From contig NZ_CP043653.1 of the NCBI RefSeq assembly GCF_014217685.1, forward strand, positions 1,802,419 to 1,866,418: DNA of 64,000 nucleotides. Direction: 5' to 3'. Both the position numbers and the translations under genes were made by a program. This document shows positions 34,960-43,226 of the stretch, piece by piece. The notes under the pieces are model-generated. The model was not told where the DNA came from. It did no database searches and was given only the letters and a program-made list of their open reading frames with translations. Position 1 is the first letter of the stretch. The number at the start of each line of letters is the position of its first letter. Source of the stretch: Glaciihabitans sp. INWT7 (GTDB lineage Bacteria; Actinomycetota; Actinomycetes; Actinomycetales; Microbacteriaceae).

Positions 34960-35690
34960 CAAATTCCGATCTGCTCGAGGAGCGAGAAGAACGAGTCCTT
35001 CACGCCGGCAAGCGGTCCATCATCGCGGAGGTGCAGGATTGCGGTCACCGGGGTTCCCGGCTCGACGAGGCCGTCGTTTCTGCCGGCGATCAGGTCTTTG
35101 CTCGTGACCTTGATCTCGGCATCCGCCTCCCCGCCGACCGTCTGCACCTTGACATCGGAGACGATGCCCGAGATGCGCTGGTGGTTGGGAAGCACGATCT
35201 CGACGCGCCCGTTCTTCTCGATTCGGGCGAAGTCGTAGGAATCGACCCGGAACTTGGCCAGCACGAACAGCGGACCGGTGCGGTCGATCGTGGCCAATGG
35301 CTGACCCGCGCCGACGAGGCCGCCGACCTGGGCCTTGACGCTCGAGACTATGCCGGGCTCGGTGGCGGTGAGGGTGAGGGTGCCGTCGGTCGAGGTCGTA
35401 TAAGCGGTGCTGACCGGCGAGGTCTTCGGAGACGAGAGGTCTCTCAGCAGGGTCGCGCTCTGGATGGTCATGAGCGGGTCGCCCTTCTTCACCGGGTCGC
35501 CCGCGTTGACGGAGGCCGCGATGACGGATCCCGAGTAGTCGGACCCCACGGAATAGGAGATGGCGTTGAGCGAGGCGGATCCGCTCGCCACCTGGTTCTC
35601 TCGCTGGTTGAGCACGAGGGTTGCACCCGCCACGACGGCGAGCACGAGCATCAGTCCGCCAAGGAGGCGGAATCGGTTTCCCCAGGTCAT
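34959..35690 (-). CDS. Membrane-anchored HlyD/biotin-lipoyl-like protein of the GT2 operon
   Basis: A 243-residue protein with one N-terminal membrane helix (FRLLGGLMLVLAVVAGATLV) and a periplasm-side lipoyl-like hammerhead fold. SVNAGDPVKKGDPLMTIQSA and TEPGIVSSVKAQVGGLVGAG then QPLATI are the two half motifs, followed by a beta-barrel domain with DSYDFARIEKNGRVEIVLPN. Such adaptors accompany synthase-dependent polysaccharide exporters (compare Alg44). ATG 35690 overlaps the GT2 stop; the TGA overlaps the GH81 start. Role in secretion is an inference. Confidence 0.85.
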   Translation of the reverse strand: MTWGNRFRLLGGLMLVLAVVAGATLVLNQRENQVASGSASLNAISYSVGSDYSGSVIAASVNAGDPVKKGDPLMTIQSATLLRDLSSPKTSPVSTAYTTSTDGTLTLTATEPGIVSSVKAQVGGLVGAGQPLATIDRTGPLFVLAKFRVDSYDFARIEKNGRVEIVLPNHQRISGIVSDVKVQTVGGEADAEIKVTSKDLIAGRNDGLVEPGTPVTAILHLRDDGPLAGVKDSFFSLLEQIGI

Positions 35691-37480
35691 CGGGTCACCA
35701 TTCCTTTCGAGTTGAAGACTTCGGAGGTCGCGGCCTCACTGCCGGTCGCGACGCGATGCACCGGGATGGCGCGGGTTGTGGGGCGAGCCGCGGAACGCGG
35801 CACCCGGGCGAAGGCGGGATTGAGCTGGGGCCGGGCGGGCACCGCCACGCGGGCGCGGTGCGACTCCTTCAGAGCCGCTCCGATGAACACCGCGAAGACG
35901 AGTGTGCTCGTGAGGTTCCAGGCCGTGGCGAGGGTGATCGTGCCGTGTCCGACATCCTTCATCACGGCCACGACGGAGGTGAGAAGCAGGAAGGCGAACA
36001 TGAGCACCTGCGGGATCATGAAATTGAACGGTGACACCCGCTTGCCGGCCGCCCCGGTGACGTGCCACTTCTGCTCACGCCCCGAGAAGACATTGATGAA
36101 CGCACGAATGTAGATGGGGAAGGACACTGTGGCCATGACGAGGGTCGCCGGGCGGAAGGATCCCATCGTGTTGAATGCGAGCAGGATCTGAAGGCCGTAG
36201 AAGCCGAGGTAGAAGAGCAGCCAAGTGAGCCAGGTGACGGTGAGGTTCACCGGCCGGAGGTCGAAGTAGATCTCGAGCGGGGGCACCATCAGCAGCAGCA
36301 GCGGCGTGATTCCCACGAGGTAGTGAATGGCCGTGACGGTGTACTGCAGGCGCTGGTCCATGGTGAGCCGGCGGCGCGGGTTGAGCGGGTTGTGACGCAT
36401 CAGGATCTCGAAACCGCCGGATGCCCAGCGCAGCTGCTGTTTGGTGTAGTCCTCGACGGTCTCGGGGGCGTCTCCGACCGCAAGGGTCACCGGGATGTAG
36501 ACCGAGCGCCAGCCGTTCTCGTGCAGCATGAGGGAGGTCCAGACGTCTTCCGACTTCGAGTCGGTGAACATGCCCCCGATGTCGTTGATGGCCTCACGCC
36601 GGAAGATCACGTTGGTACCGACACAGAAGGCGGCGTTGAACCGGTTGCGACCGGGCTGGATGAAACGGTAGAACACCGACTGCATGAAGCCCGCACCGCT
36701 CGAGACCAGGTTCTTGATGTTGCCGTAGGTCTGCGGGGTCTGCACGAAGGCGACGTTGCTGTCGATGAAGAAGGGCACGGTCTCATAGAGGAAGTCCTCC
36801 TTCGGCACGAAGTCCGCGTCGAAGATGGCGTAGAACTCGCCGCTGCTGATCGAGAGAGCGTGGTTGACGTTGCCGGCCTTTGCACCGTTGTTGGACAGGC
36901 GGCGCACGTAGCGTGCTCCCAGTTCGGCGGCCAGGTCTCGCACGGCATCCGATCCCCCGTCATCGAGGATCCAGGTGAGGTGCTCGCCGCGCATTGCGAT
37001 GGCCGCGGTGGCCGTGCGGCGGATGGTGGCGACATCCTCCCCGTACACGGTGATGAAGACGTCGATGCCGATGCGGGCGTCTTCGAGGAAGACTCCCCAG
37101 CTCTCGGGGTGGGCCTCGGTGCCCTCGCTCTCGATGGCGGCAGCGTCGAACAGGCGCTCCTGGGAGTGATGGAACGCGAAGTCGCGCGGGTCGACACCGC
37201 CAGACAGGATCGTCCACATCGAGACGAGCGCCTGCGTCACGAGGATCACCTCCGCGGTGATGACCAGCGTGTACGGCAGCCAGTCGCCGCGATTCGCCGG
37301 ATTCAGCAGGAAGAACGTGTAGGCGAGCACTCCGACCGTGGCGATGAGAACGAAGAGCACGAGGGTCGGCGAATTGGCGGCACCGTTCTCGGCGACGCGG
37401 GGCTGCGGTGCGTACTCGCTGCGGCGCTCGCCGCGAAACGGCTTGTCCTTCCAGAGTTGACTCACAGTGCTGTTCTCCAT
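35687..37480 (-). CDS. Processive GT2 glycosyltransferase, cellulose/curdlan synthase-like
   Basis: A 597-residue membrane synthase. Two N-terminal helices are followed by a GT-A catalytic domain: ILDDGGSD (Asp 173-174), AIFDADFVPKEDF (DxD 221-223), KSEDVWTSL (Asp 312) and TKQQLRWASGG (QxxRW 348-352), the D, DxD, ED, QxxRW set of BcsA/CrdS-type enzymes. Six or so further helices follow. No PilZ domain is present at the C-terminus. ATG 37480 is used; GTG 37465 has a better GGAG site. Operon with HlyD-like and GH81 genes suggests a secreted beta-glucan. Confidence 0.88.
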   Translation of the reverse strand: MENSTVSQLWKDKPFRGERRSEYAPQPRVAENGAANSPTLVLFVLIATVGVLAYTFFLLNPANRGDWLPYTLVITAEVILVTQALVSMWTILSGGVDPRDFAFHHSQERLFDAAAIESEGTEAHPESWGVFLEDARIGIDVFITVYGEDVATIRRTATAAIAMRGEHLTWILDDGGSDAVRDLAAELGARYVRRLSNNGAKAGNVNHALSISSGEFYAIFDADFVPKEDFLYETVPFFIDSNVAFVQTPQTYGNIKNLVSSGAGFMQSVFYRFIQPGRNRFNAAFCVGTNVIFRREAINDIGGMFTDSKSEDVWTSLMLHENGWRSVYIPVTLAVGDAPETVEDYTKQQLRWASGGFEILMRHNPLNPRRRLTMDQRLQYTVTAIHYLVGITPLLLLMVPPLEIYFDLRPVNLTVTWLTWLLFYLGFYGLQILLAFNTMGSFRPATLVMATVSFPIYIRAFINVFSGREQKWHVTGAAGKRVSPFNFMIPQVLMFAFLLLTSVVAVMKDVGHGTITLATAWNLTSTLVFAVFIGAALKESHRARVAVPARPQLNPAFARVPRSAARPTTRAIPVHRVATGSEAATSEVFNSKGMVTR

Positions 37481-37883
37481 TCCATAGGGCGCGCGGGTAC
37501 GCGTGGTGGCAGCGGGCTGCCCGGGGCGACGACGATGGCTTGTGCAGGGGGCACCATGCCGCCGTACACACAGAAATGGCACTCTCTACGAGGGCGGGCC
37601 GCGTGACCGTCAGGTCCTCTGGGGGCTTCGCTCTCGGATCGTGCCTGTTCAACAGTAGACACGCGATCGGGCGGATGTCCCGCTATATGAGAGCTTTGTA
37701 ATGAAGCATCGCGGGGCGATTTTGCAGATACAGGCCGGCCAGGGCGCAGATCGACGATCGCAGCGTACGAAGGCGCTGGACGGGGTCGCGGCGAAGACTC
37801 CGTTTGACTGGCGCTCGCATCCGAGTGGGCGCGCAGTCAGGCCGCATGCACGCGCGCGCCGGTACCCGCTTTCTGGTGTCCGG
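37481..37883 (-). other. 403-base intergenic region upstream of the exopolysaccharide-type operon
   Basis: No gene was found. On the minus strand it must hold the promoter and leader of the GT2 operon. An AT-rich patch, CTATATGAGAGCTTTGTAAT, lies at 37681-37700, a likely core-promoter area, which would give a leader near 200 bases. Nothing matches a riboswitch that I recognise. Confidence 0.4.
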
Positions 37884-37957
37884 TGGGGCGGACGGGACTT
37901 GAACCCGTGACCGACGGATTATGAGTCCGCTGCTCTAACCAGCTGAGCTACCGCCCC
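37884..37957 (-). tRNA. tRNA with CAT anticodon (elongator Met or Ile2)
   Basis: A 74-base cloverleaf on the minus strand. The acceptor GGGGCGG pairs with CCGCCCC, the anticodon stem is GCGGA/TCCGT with loop CTCATAA, and the T arm is ACGGG-TTCAAGT-CCCGT. CCA is not fully encoded. CAT can be methionine elongator or lysidine-modified isoleucine; the sequence alone does not settle this for me. It is not an initiator type, as the first acceptor pair is normal. Confidence 0.93.
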
Positions 37958-38028
37958 GCAGCGCCCGGAAGGGACGGTGCGTCACCACGATACAGGCTGT
38001 GGCGACTCCGACCGTGGGCCGTGAACCG

Positions 38029-39279
38029 CTAGCTGACCTGCTCGTCGAGGGAGGCATCCGTCACCGGATCGGTGACCTTCTCGCCGCGGTAGAGCTGCTC
38101 GAAGATGTTGAGGGTGCGCCGAATGTCGTGGGCCGCGATATAGCGCAAGCTCGCGTCCTTCATGGTGCGCAACTGCGCATCGGGCAGTCGAAGCACGCGG
38201 CTGAGCTTGTCGGCCAGGTCTTTCGCGTTGCCCGGCTCGAAGAGGTAGCCGTTCTCGCCCTCGTGCACGAGATGGGGAAGCGCCATCGCGTTTGCTGCGA
38301 CCACCGGGAGCCCGGAGGCCATCGCCTCCATCGTGGCGATGCTCTGCAGCTCCGCGATCGAGGGCATGGCGAAGACCGTCGAATGGGTGAGCGAGGCACG
38401 CAGCTCTTCATCCGTCACATAACCGGTGAAGGTGACGCGCTTGTCGATGTCGAGCTCGCGCGTGAGTTGCTTCAACTGGTTCATCTGGTCCCCGCCGCCG
38501 ACGATCTCGAGCTGCACGTCGAGGGCAGGGTCGATCAGGGCGATCGCCTTCATGAGCACGTCGAGGTGCTTCTCTCCAGAGACGCGTCCGACGAAGATCA
38601 CGCGATTCTCGGTGCGCGGCTCGAAATCGGCCGTGTAGAGGGCCGCGTCGATGCCGCAGGAGATGGCATGAACGTGCTCGAGGTTGGTCTCGGTCTCGAG
38701 GAAGTCGGCGGCCTTACGGCTGGGGGAGGTCACGGCCTCGCAGTAGGCGAAAGTGGTCGAGGCATCCTTCCACGCCGCCCCGATGGCCCATTTGCGCGCG
38801 AACTGGGGCAGGCGGGTGTGGTCGATGAGGTTCTCGGGCATGAAGTGGTTGGTGCCGATCACGCGGATGCCGCGCTTCGCGGCCTGCCGGGCGAGTCCGC
38901 GACCCACGACGATATGGGACTGGATGTGCACGACATCCGGCTTGAACTCGTCGAGGATTCGAGCGGCGTGCGCCTGGCTGCGCCACGGCAGCACGAACCG
39001 CAGCCAGTCGTGCGGATACCAGCGCCAGGAGTAGACGCGGTGCACGACGAACTCCGCACCATCGTGCTTCTCGAGGAAGGCACCCGTGCTGCGATTGAAG
39101 GCCGGAGCCTCCACGTGCACCGTGTGACCACGCTCGGTGAGGCCGGCGGCGAGTCGCGAGCCGAAGTTCGCGGCTCCGTTGACGTCGGGGGGAAAGGTGT
39201 CGGCACCGATCAGGACGCGAAGGGGAGCCTTTGCATCCTGCGGGGCGTCGTGCGGGGTGTCGGACAAAGTCTTAAGCAT
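38029..39279 (-). CDS. Glycosyltransferase family 4
   Basis: A 416-residue GT-B enzyme resembling actinobacterial mannosyl- or glucosyltransferases for lipids and cell-wall glycans. The N-terminal Rossmann half has LRVLIGADTFPPDVNGAANF and KPDVVHIQSHIVVGRGLARQ. The donor half has ENRVIFVGRVSGEKHLDVLM and PSIAELQSIATMEAMASGLP with the conserved Glu pair. No signal peptide or membrane helix. ATG 39279 (MLKTLSD) has AAGGG only a base away. It sits 22 bases downstream of the DMT transporter gene on the same strand. Substrate unknown. Confidence 0.88.
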   Translation of the reverse strand: MLKTLSDTPHDAPQDAKAPLRVLIGADTFPPDVNGAANFGSRLAAGLTERGHTVHVEAPAFNRSTGAFLEKHDGAEFVVHRVYSWRWYPHDWLRFVLPWRSQAHAARILDEFKPDVVHIQSHIVVGRGLARQAAKRGIRVIGTNHFMPENLIDHTRLPQFARKWAIGAAWKDASTTFAYCEAVTSPSRKAADFLETETNLEHVHAISCGIDAALYTADFEPRTENRVIFVGRVSGEKHLDVLMKAIALIDPALDVQLEIVGGGDQMNQLKQLTRELDIDKRVTFTGYVTDEELRASLTHSTVFAMPSIAELQSIATMEAMASGLPVVAANAMALPHLVHEGENGYLFEPGNAKDLADKLSRVLRLPDAQLRTMKDASLRYIAAHDIRRTLNIFEQLYRGEKVTDPVTDASLDEQVS

Positions 39280-39301
39280 CCCTTGCAGTTGAAACCATCG
39301 G

Positions 39302-40243
39302 TTACAGCCTAGCGGCGGCTTCGGGCTGACGTCGCGACAACTGCACCACGCCGTACACGGCAAGCGCGCCCGCCACGACGAAGGCGAGGATCGCGTACCA
39401 CGGGGCCGTGGATGCCTCCTGCAGCACGATGATGCCGATGGACACCGCGACGATCGGGTCGATCACCGTGAGGCCGGCGATCACGAGGTCGGGAGGGCCG
39501 GAGGAGTAGGCGGTCTGCACGAAGTAGCCTCCGAGCACTGTCGCCGCGAGCAGGGCGACGACACAGGCGATGGTCAGCCCCTCGAAACCCTGTGCGCCAT
39601 TGATGAAGATCGTGTGCACCCGGTCGATGACGACCTTGGCCAGCGTGGCGACGAATCCATACAGCACCCCGGCACCGACGATGTAGATGAGAGCGCCGAA
39701 TTTCTTCCGCAGGAAGGCGAAGAGCAGGGCGAAGGCGATAGTGACCACGCCGAGGATGATCAGCACCGTCACCAGTTGGCTCTGGGTGATCTCCTTTGAC
39801 CGGGCGAAGATGGTAGCGAAGGTCACGAAGAGTCCGACGCCACCGACGCAGAAGATGATCGGCCGGATGGCATCCTGCTTGAGCTTCACGCCGGACACAC
39901 GGGAGTTGACGATCGCCGTGATGATGAGGGCGATGGCACCGAGCGGCTGGACCACGATGATCGGTGCGAAATACAGTGCGGTGAGCTGAAAGACCACGGC
40001 GAGGCCGAGCATGAGGGTGCCGATCACCCATGACGGCCGGCGAAGCAGCAGGAGCAGCTGGCCGATGTTGAGGCCCGCTGTCGACGGAGCTTCACTCAGA
40101 CGATCGACCTTGTTGACCCCGCGGTGCTGGAATTGCGCTCCGAGGGCGAGGAACACCGCCCCGATCAGAGCGATCGGAATGCCGATGTATGCAGAAGGGG
40201 TGAGGGAGATCTGGTCCGAAATGGCACTGAGGTCTGGCGTCAC
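39302..40243 (-). CDS. DMT-superfamily membrane transporter (NIPA/EamA-like)
   Basis: A 313-residue protein with nine or ten hydrophobic helices. IGIPIALIGAVFLALGAQFQ at the N-terminus, APIIVVQPLGAIALIITAIV and VQTAYSSGPPDLVIAGLTVI are characteristic of the DMT family members sometimes called magnesium/NIPA-like in actinobacteria. Substrate unknown. It is divergent from def and precedes the GT4 gene. If the two are functionally linked it might move a lipid or sugar, but only the 22-base gap supports this. Confidence 0.82.
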   Translation of the reverse strand: MTPDLSAISDQISLTPSAYIGIPIALIGAVFLALGAQFQHRGVNKVDRLSEAPSTAGLNIGQLLLLLRRPSWVIGTLMLGLAVVFQLTALYFAPIIVVQPLGAIALIITAIVNSRVSGVKLKQDAIRPIIFCVGGVGLFVTFATIFARSKEITQSQLVTVLIILGVVTIAFALLFAFLRKKFGALIYIVGAGVLYGFVATLAKVVIDRVHTIFINGAQGFEGLTIACVVALLAATVLGGYFVQTAYSSGPPDLVIAGLTVIDPIVAVSIGIIVLQEASTAPWYAILAFVVAGALAVYGVVQLSRRQPEAAARL

Positions 40244-40271
40244 GGCACGACCCTACCCGCTGGCCCTCCGA

Positions 40272-40277
40272 TATTCT
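40272..40277 (+). promoter_or_regulatory. Candidate -10 element for a leaderless def mRNA
   Basis: TATTCT ends only six bases before the def ATG at 40284, and no ribosome binding site is present. A leaderless transcript, common in actinobacteria, would explain both. No clear -35 hexamer was found. Confidence 0.4.
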
Positions 40278-40283
40278 TGGCGA

Positions 40284-40850
40284 ATGGCCGTCCTCCCGAT
40301 TCAAATCACGGGCAATCCCGTGCTCCACTCCCCCGCAGCAGACGTCACCTCATTCGACGATGAACTGGCGACCCTCGTGGCCGATATGTTCGAGACGATG
40401 GAGGCCGCGCCGGGTGTCGGTCTCGCCGCGCCGCAGGTCGATGTGCCGCTTCGGCTCTTCGTCTTCAATTGGACGGACGACGACGACACGCTCTGGCGCG
40501 GAGTCGCCATCAATCCCACCCTGTGGGTGAGCCCGGTGCCGATCGGGCCGGCGGATGAGGACGAGGAGTCCGAAGGGTGCCTCTCGGTGCCCGGCGAACG
40601 CTTCGCGCTGCGGCGGTCGCAACTCGCCATGCTCACGGCCGTCGATCTCGACCAGAAGCCCTTCGAGATCAGGGCGGAGGGCTGGCTCGCCCGCATCTTC
40701 CAGCACGAATACGACCACCTCGACGGTGTGCTGTATGTCGACCGTCTCGACCACGCGGCGAGCAAGGCTGCCGCGAAAGCCGTGAAGAAGAGCGGCTGGG
40801 GCGAGCCCGGACTGAGTTGGATGCCAGGGGTCGACGACCTCGAGGGCTGA
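40284..40850 (+). CDS. def: Peptide deformylase
   Basis: A 188-residue metalloenzyme removing the formyl group from nascent proteins. All three motifs are present: GVGLAAPQ (44-51), EGCLS (97-101, metal ligand Cys 99) and HEYDH (141-145, metal ligands His 141 and His 145, catalytic Glu 142). The C-terminal extension WGEPGLSWMPGVDDLEG is typical of actinobacterial forms. It stands alone; after its stop comes an 840-base region with a pseudogene and repeats. Confidence 0.96.
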   Translation: MAVLPIQITGNPVLHSPAADVTSFDDELATLVADMFETMEAAPGVGLAAPQVDVPLRLFVFNWTDDDDTLWRGVAINPTLWVSPVPIGPADEDEESEGCLSVPGERFALRRSQLAMLTAVDLDQKPFEIRAEGWLARIFQHEYDHLDGVLYVDRLDHAASKAAAKAVKKSGWGEPGLSWMPGVDDLEG

Positions 40851-41004
40851 TGACAGAACTTCACACCCTGTGATCCGGCAGCCACGGTTCTCCGAGGCGG
40901 CTGTGATCGCGGCGATCCGGGTGGACGGGTCGCGAGATACGCACGGCCACCTTCTTGCCCTGGAGTTCTCTGGCGTCGCGGCCCTTCGTCTGCGCGTGGG
41001 GATA

Positions 41005-41340
41005 TGGACGACGATTCTGGCGGCAAGGCTGTTCCCGACCGGCTGTTCGTCGCTGAGTCGTCGAGCCACATCCTGGGATCGCCTTTGTCGGCGACAGGCC
41101 CGAAGTTTCCGCTCGCCCCCTATGCCTCGCCATGTCGCCTGTCCGCAGTGAGCAACATGCACGGGCATCGGTCAAGCCCGCCTCGACGCTGCGGCCAGGG
41201 AGGATCCCGCGCAACTCCGGATGGCACAGGACAACCCACGGGCGTATGCGATCTACCGGCGAGACGGGTTCGTTATCGAAAGAACGGAAGGGGTCGACAG
41301 CGCGGCAGACGACCTCGCGGAGATCCAGCTCGCCTGGTGA
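41005..41340 (+). pseudogene. Frameshifted GNAT acetyltransferase remnant
   Basis: Reading three frames in turn restores a GNAT-like sequence. DRLFVAESSSHILG (from 41037) continues as IAFVGDRPEVSARPLCLAMS in a second frame, then as TGIGQARLDAAAREDPAQLR (41161-41220) and MAQDNPRAYAIYRRDGFVIE in a third, ending at TGA 41340. GIGQARL is the acetyl-CoA-binding loop and NPRAYAIYRRDGF the classic C-terminal GNAT strand-helix. WTTILAARLFP just upstream may be more of the N-terminus. At least two frameshifts, and no intact start. Lies next to the tandem repeat. Confidence 0.6.
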
Positions 41341-41367
41341 CGCAGTGCGACGGCGTGCGGGGGTTGG

Positions 41368-41560
41368 GTGTCGCGGGTTGCGTCTCACGGGTTGCGTGTC
41401 GCGGATGGGCTCTCGCGGGTTGCGGCTCGCGGGTTGCGTATCGCGCGGGTTGCGGCTCGCGGGTTGCGTATCGCGCGGGTTGCGTATCGCGGGTTGCGGC
41501 TCGCGGGTTGCGGCTCGCGGGTTGCGTATCGCGCGGGTTAGGTCTCGCGGGACTCGACGC
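41368..41560. repeat. Degenerate tandem repeat, 14-15 bp unit, about a dozen copies
   Basis: Units built on TCGCGGGTTGCGGC and TCGCGCGGGTTGCGTA repeat from about 41368 to 41560, mostly 14 or 15 bases apart, with decay at both ends. It lies upstream of the DUF222-HNH gene. It has no open-frame role that I can support. Confidence 0.9.
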
Positions 41561-41645
41561 TCGTTTTTGCGTCGGGGCTTCTAGGGCGCCCTCGTCCGCG
41601 CGGCCCCTCCTCCACAGCGATGTACCCGACGGATTATCCCCAGAT

Positions 41646-41673
41646 TTGACAAAGCCCTTCAGATATGTATTCG
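41646..41673 (+). promoter_or_regulatory. Promoter of the DUF222-HNH gene
   Basis: A consensus -35, TTGACA (41646-41651), and TATTCG (41668-41673) are 16 bases apart, about 20 bases before ATG 41693. GGAG precedes the start. Confidence 0.55.
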
Positions 41674-41692
41674 AAGCTGGGAGAATGAATAC

Positions 41693-43129
41693 ATGGCAAA
41701 TAACGAAGACGTGTTCGACGAGTCCCCGGGTGGGGACTTCGATTCGTCGCTGGCTGGCGCGCGCCGGGCGGTCGGCTTTGTCGCCGAATGCGCTCGCTCA
41801 GTCGACACTCTTTCCGACCCCGATCTTCTTCGCATCCAGCGCGAACTCTCGGAACTCGCCCGTGAACTCGGCGCGAGCGCCGCGGTGGTGGCCGGCGAGA
41901 TCGGTCACCGTTCGCGGCGGGAGCTCGGCTTTTCGGGACTCGCCCAGAGGGAGGGGTTCCGCACGCCGGAGGCCCTCGTGCGGCATGAGACCGGGTTTAC
42001 CGCGCGCAGCGCCTCCGCACTCGTCCAAGCGGGCACGATGGCCCGGGAGTCCGCTGCGCCCGAGACCTCTTCGAGCGCCGAGCCCTGGTTCCGGGAGGTC
42101 GGCGCCGCCGTTGCCGCGGGTTGCATCTCGGTGGACGCCGCCCGCGCGATCCGCGTCGGGCTCGGTGCGCCATCCGAAGGCTCTGGTGCTGTGACAGCAG
42201 ATGCCCTGTCCGTTGCCACCCACCTGCTCGTGATCGAGGCGACACTCGTCGACGCAGACGAATTGCTGCGTCTGGCCCGCCGCCTGAGGGACGATCTGGA
42301 CGAAACCGGTATCGCGGAGCGCGAGCGGGCCGCCTTCGAAGAGCGGTCGGTGCGCCGCACCCGGCGTCCCAATGGTCTCTCGAGATACATCATCGACCCG
42401 GACATCGAGTCCGCGGCTTTCTGGGACGACGTCTACGACACCCTCACCTCTCCCCGCCGAGGAGGCGTCCGATTCGTCGACGACGCCGACAGGGCATGGG
42501 CAGCAGCGATCGCGACGGACGAGCGCACCACCGACCAGTACGTGCACGACGCGTTCACTCAGCTGCTACGAATCGCGGCGGGAGCGGAGACGGGTGAGAG
42601 CCGACGGATCGTGGGAACTCGACAGCCTTCGGTGCGAGTGCTGGTGACGCGCACCGCGCTCGAGGCCAGGCACGGCCACGGTCGGATCGAAGGATGCGAC
42701 ATCCCGATCTCAATCGAGACCGTCGAGCGCATCGCCTGCGAGTCCGGCACGGTTCAGCTCGGCTTCGACGAAGCCGGGCGCCCCCTCGACTTGGGCCGGG
42801 AACAGCGGCTGTATTCGAAGAGACAGCGGATCGCCCTGGCCTCGGCACAGGGCGGATGCTTGTTCGGGGACTGCGATCGGCCTCCCAGTTGGTGCGAGGC
42901 CCACCACTCCAGACACTGGAAGCGAGATCAGGGCGAGACGAACATCCTCGATGGGGTGCTTCTGTGCCGCTATCACCATCTGCTCGTGCATAACAACGGT
43001 TGGGAGATAGTTCGGGATGACACGGGGTTCTGGCTCATTCCTCCTCGAAATGTCGATCCGGACCAGCGGCCGCGGCCCATGCCTTCGAAGAGTGCCGCCC
43101 TCCGCGACTTGAAAGTGCTCAGCGCCTAG
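41693..43129 (+). CDS. DUF222 / HNH endonuclease protein (REP13E12 family)
   Basis: A 478-residue protein. The N-terminal two thirds is the helical DUF222 region (LRIQRELSELARELGASAAV, VRHETGFTARSASALVQAGT). The C-terminus is an HNH nuclease: GGCLFGDCDRPPSWCEAHHS, then NILDGVLLCRYHHLLVHNNG, with zinc-type cysteines and the His-His/Asn pair. The family, first noted with mycobacterial REP13E12 repeats, is multi-copy in many actinobacteria and of uncertain function, possibly mobile. ATG 41693 has GGAG 10 bases upstream. It is bracketed by two different tandem-repeat arrays. Confidence 0.92.
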   Translation: MANNEDVFDESPGGDFDSSLAGARRAVGFVAECARSVDTLSDPDLLRIQRELSELARELGASAAVVAGEIGHRSRRELGFSGLAQREGFRTPEALVRHETGFTARSASALVQAGTMARESAAPETSSSAEPWFREVGAAVAAGCISVDAARAIRVGLGAPSEGSGAVTADALSVATHLLVIEATLVDADELLRLARRLRDDLDETGIAERERAAFEERSVRRTRRPNGLSRYIIDPDIESAAFWDDVYDTLTSPRRGGVRFVDDADRAWAAAIATDERTTDQYVHDAFTQLLRIAAGAETGESRRIVGTRQPSVRVLVTRTALEARHGHGRIEGCDIPISIETVERIACESGTVQLGFDEAGRPLDLGREQRLYSKRQRIALASAQGGCLFGDCDRPPSWCEAHHSRHWKRDQGETNILDGVLLCRYHHLLVHNNGWEIVRDDTGFWLIPPRNVDPDQRPRPMPSKSAALRDLKVLSA

Positions 43130-43135
43130 TGGGGG

Positions 43136-43226
43136 GCTGGTCAGGGTGGCGGGTCAGGGTGGGCTGGTCAGGGTGGCTGGTCGGGGTGGCTAGTCAGTGT
43201 GGCCGGTCAGGGTGGCTGGTCACACC
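43136..43226. repeat. Tandem 13-bp repeats downstream of the HNH gene
   Basis: About six and a half units of a 13-base motif, CTGGTCAGGGTGG, run from the HNH stop region to the azlD stop. Single-base changes and one 14-base unit occur. The unit is unrelated to the array upstream of the gene. Confidence 0.92.

Noticed and set aside
37481-37883. c-di-GMP or other riboswitch upstream of the GT2 operon
   Set aside because: The leader length fits, but no conserved riboswitch core could be recognised, so no claim is made.
41341-41584. Coding sequence through the upstream repeat array
   Set aside because: Open frames there are a by-product of a GC-rich repeat with no stop codons; the peptides are simple Gly/Arg/Cys/Val repeats and there is no start signal.
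41368-43226. CRISPR array
   Set aside because: The repeats are 13-15 bp units placed head to tail with no unique spacers and no cas genes nearby.
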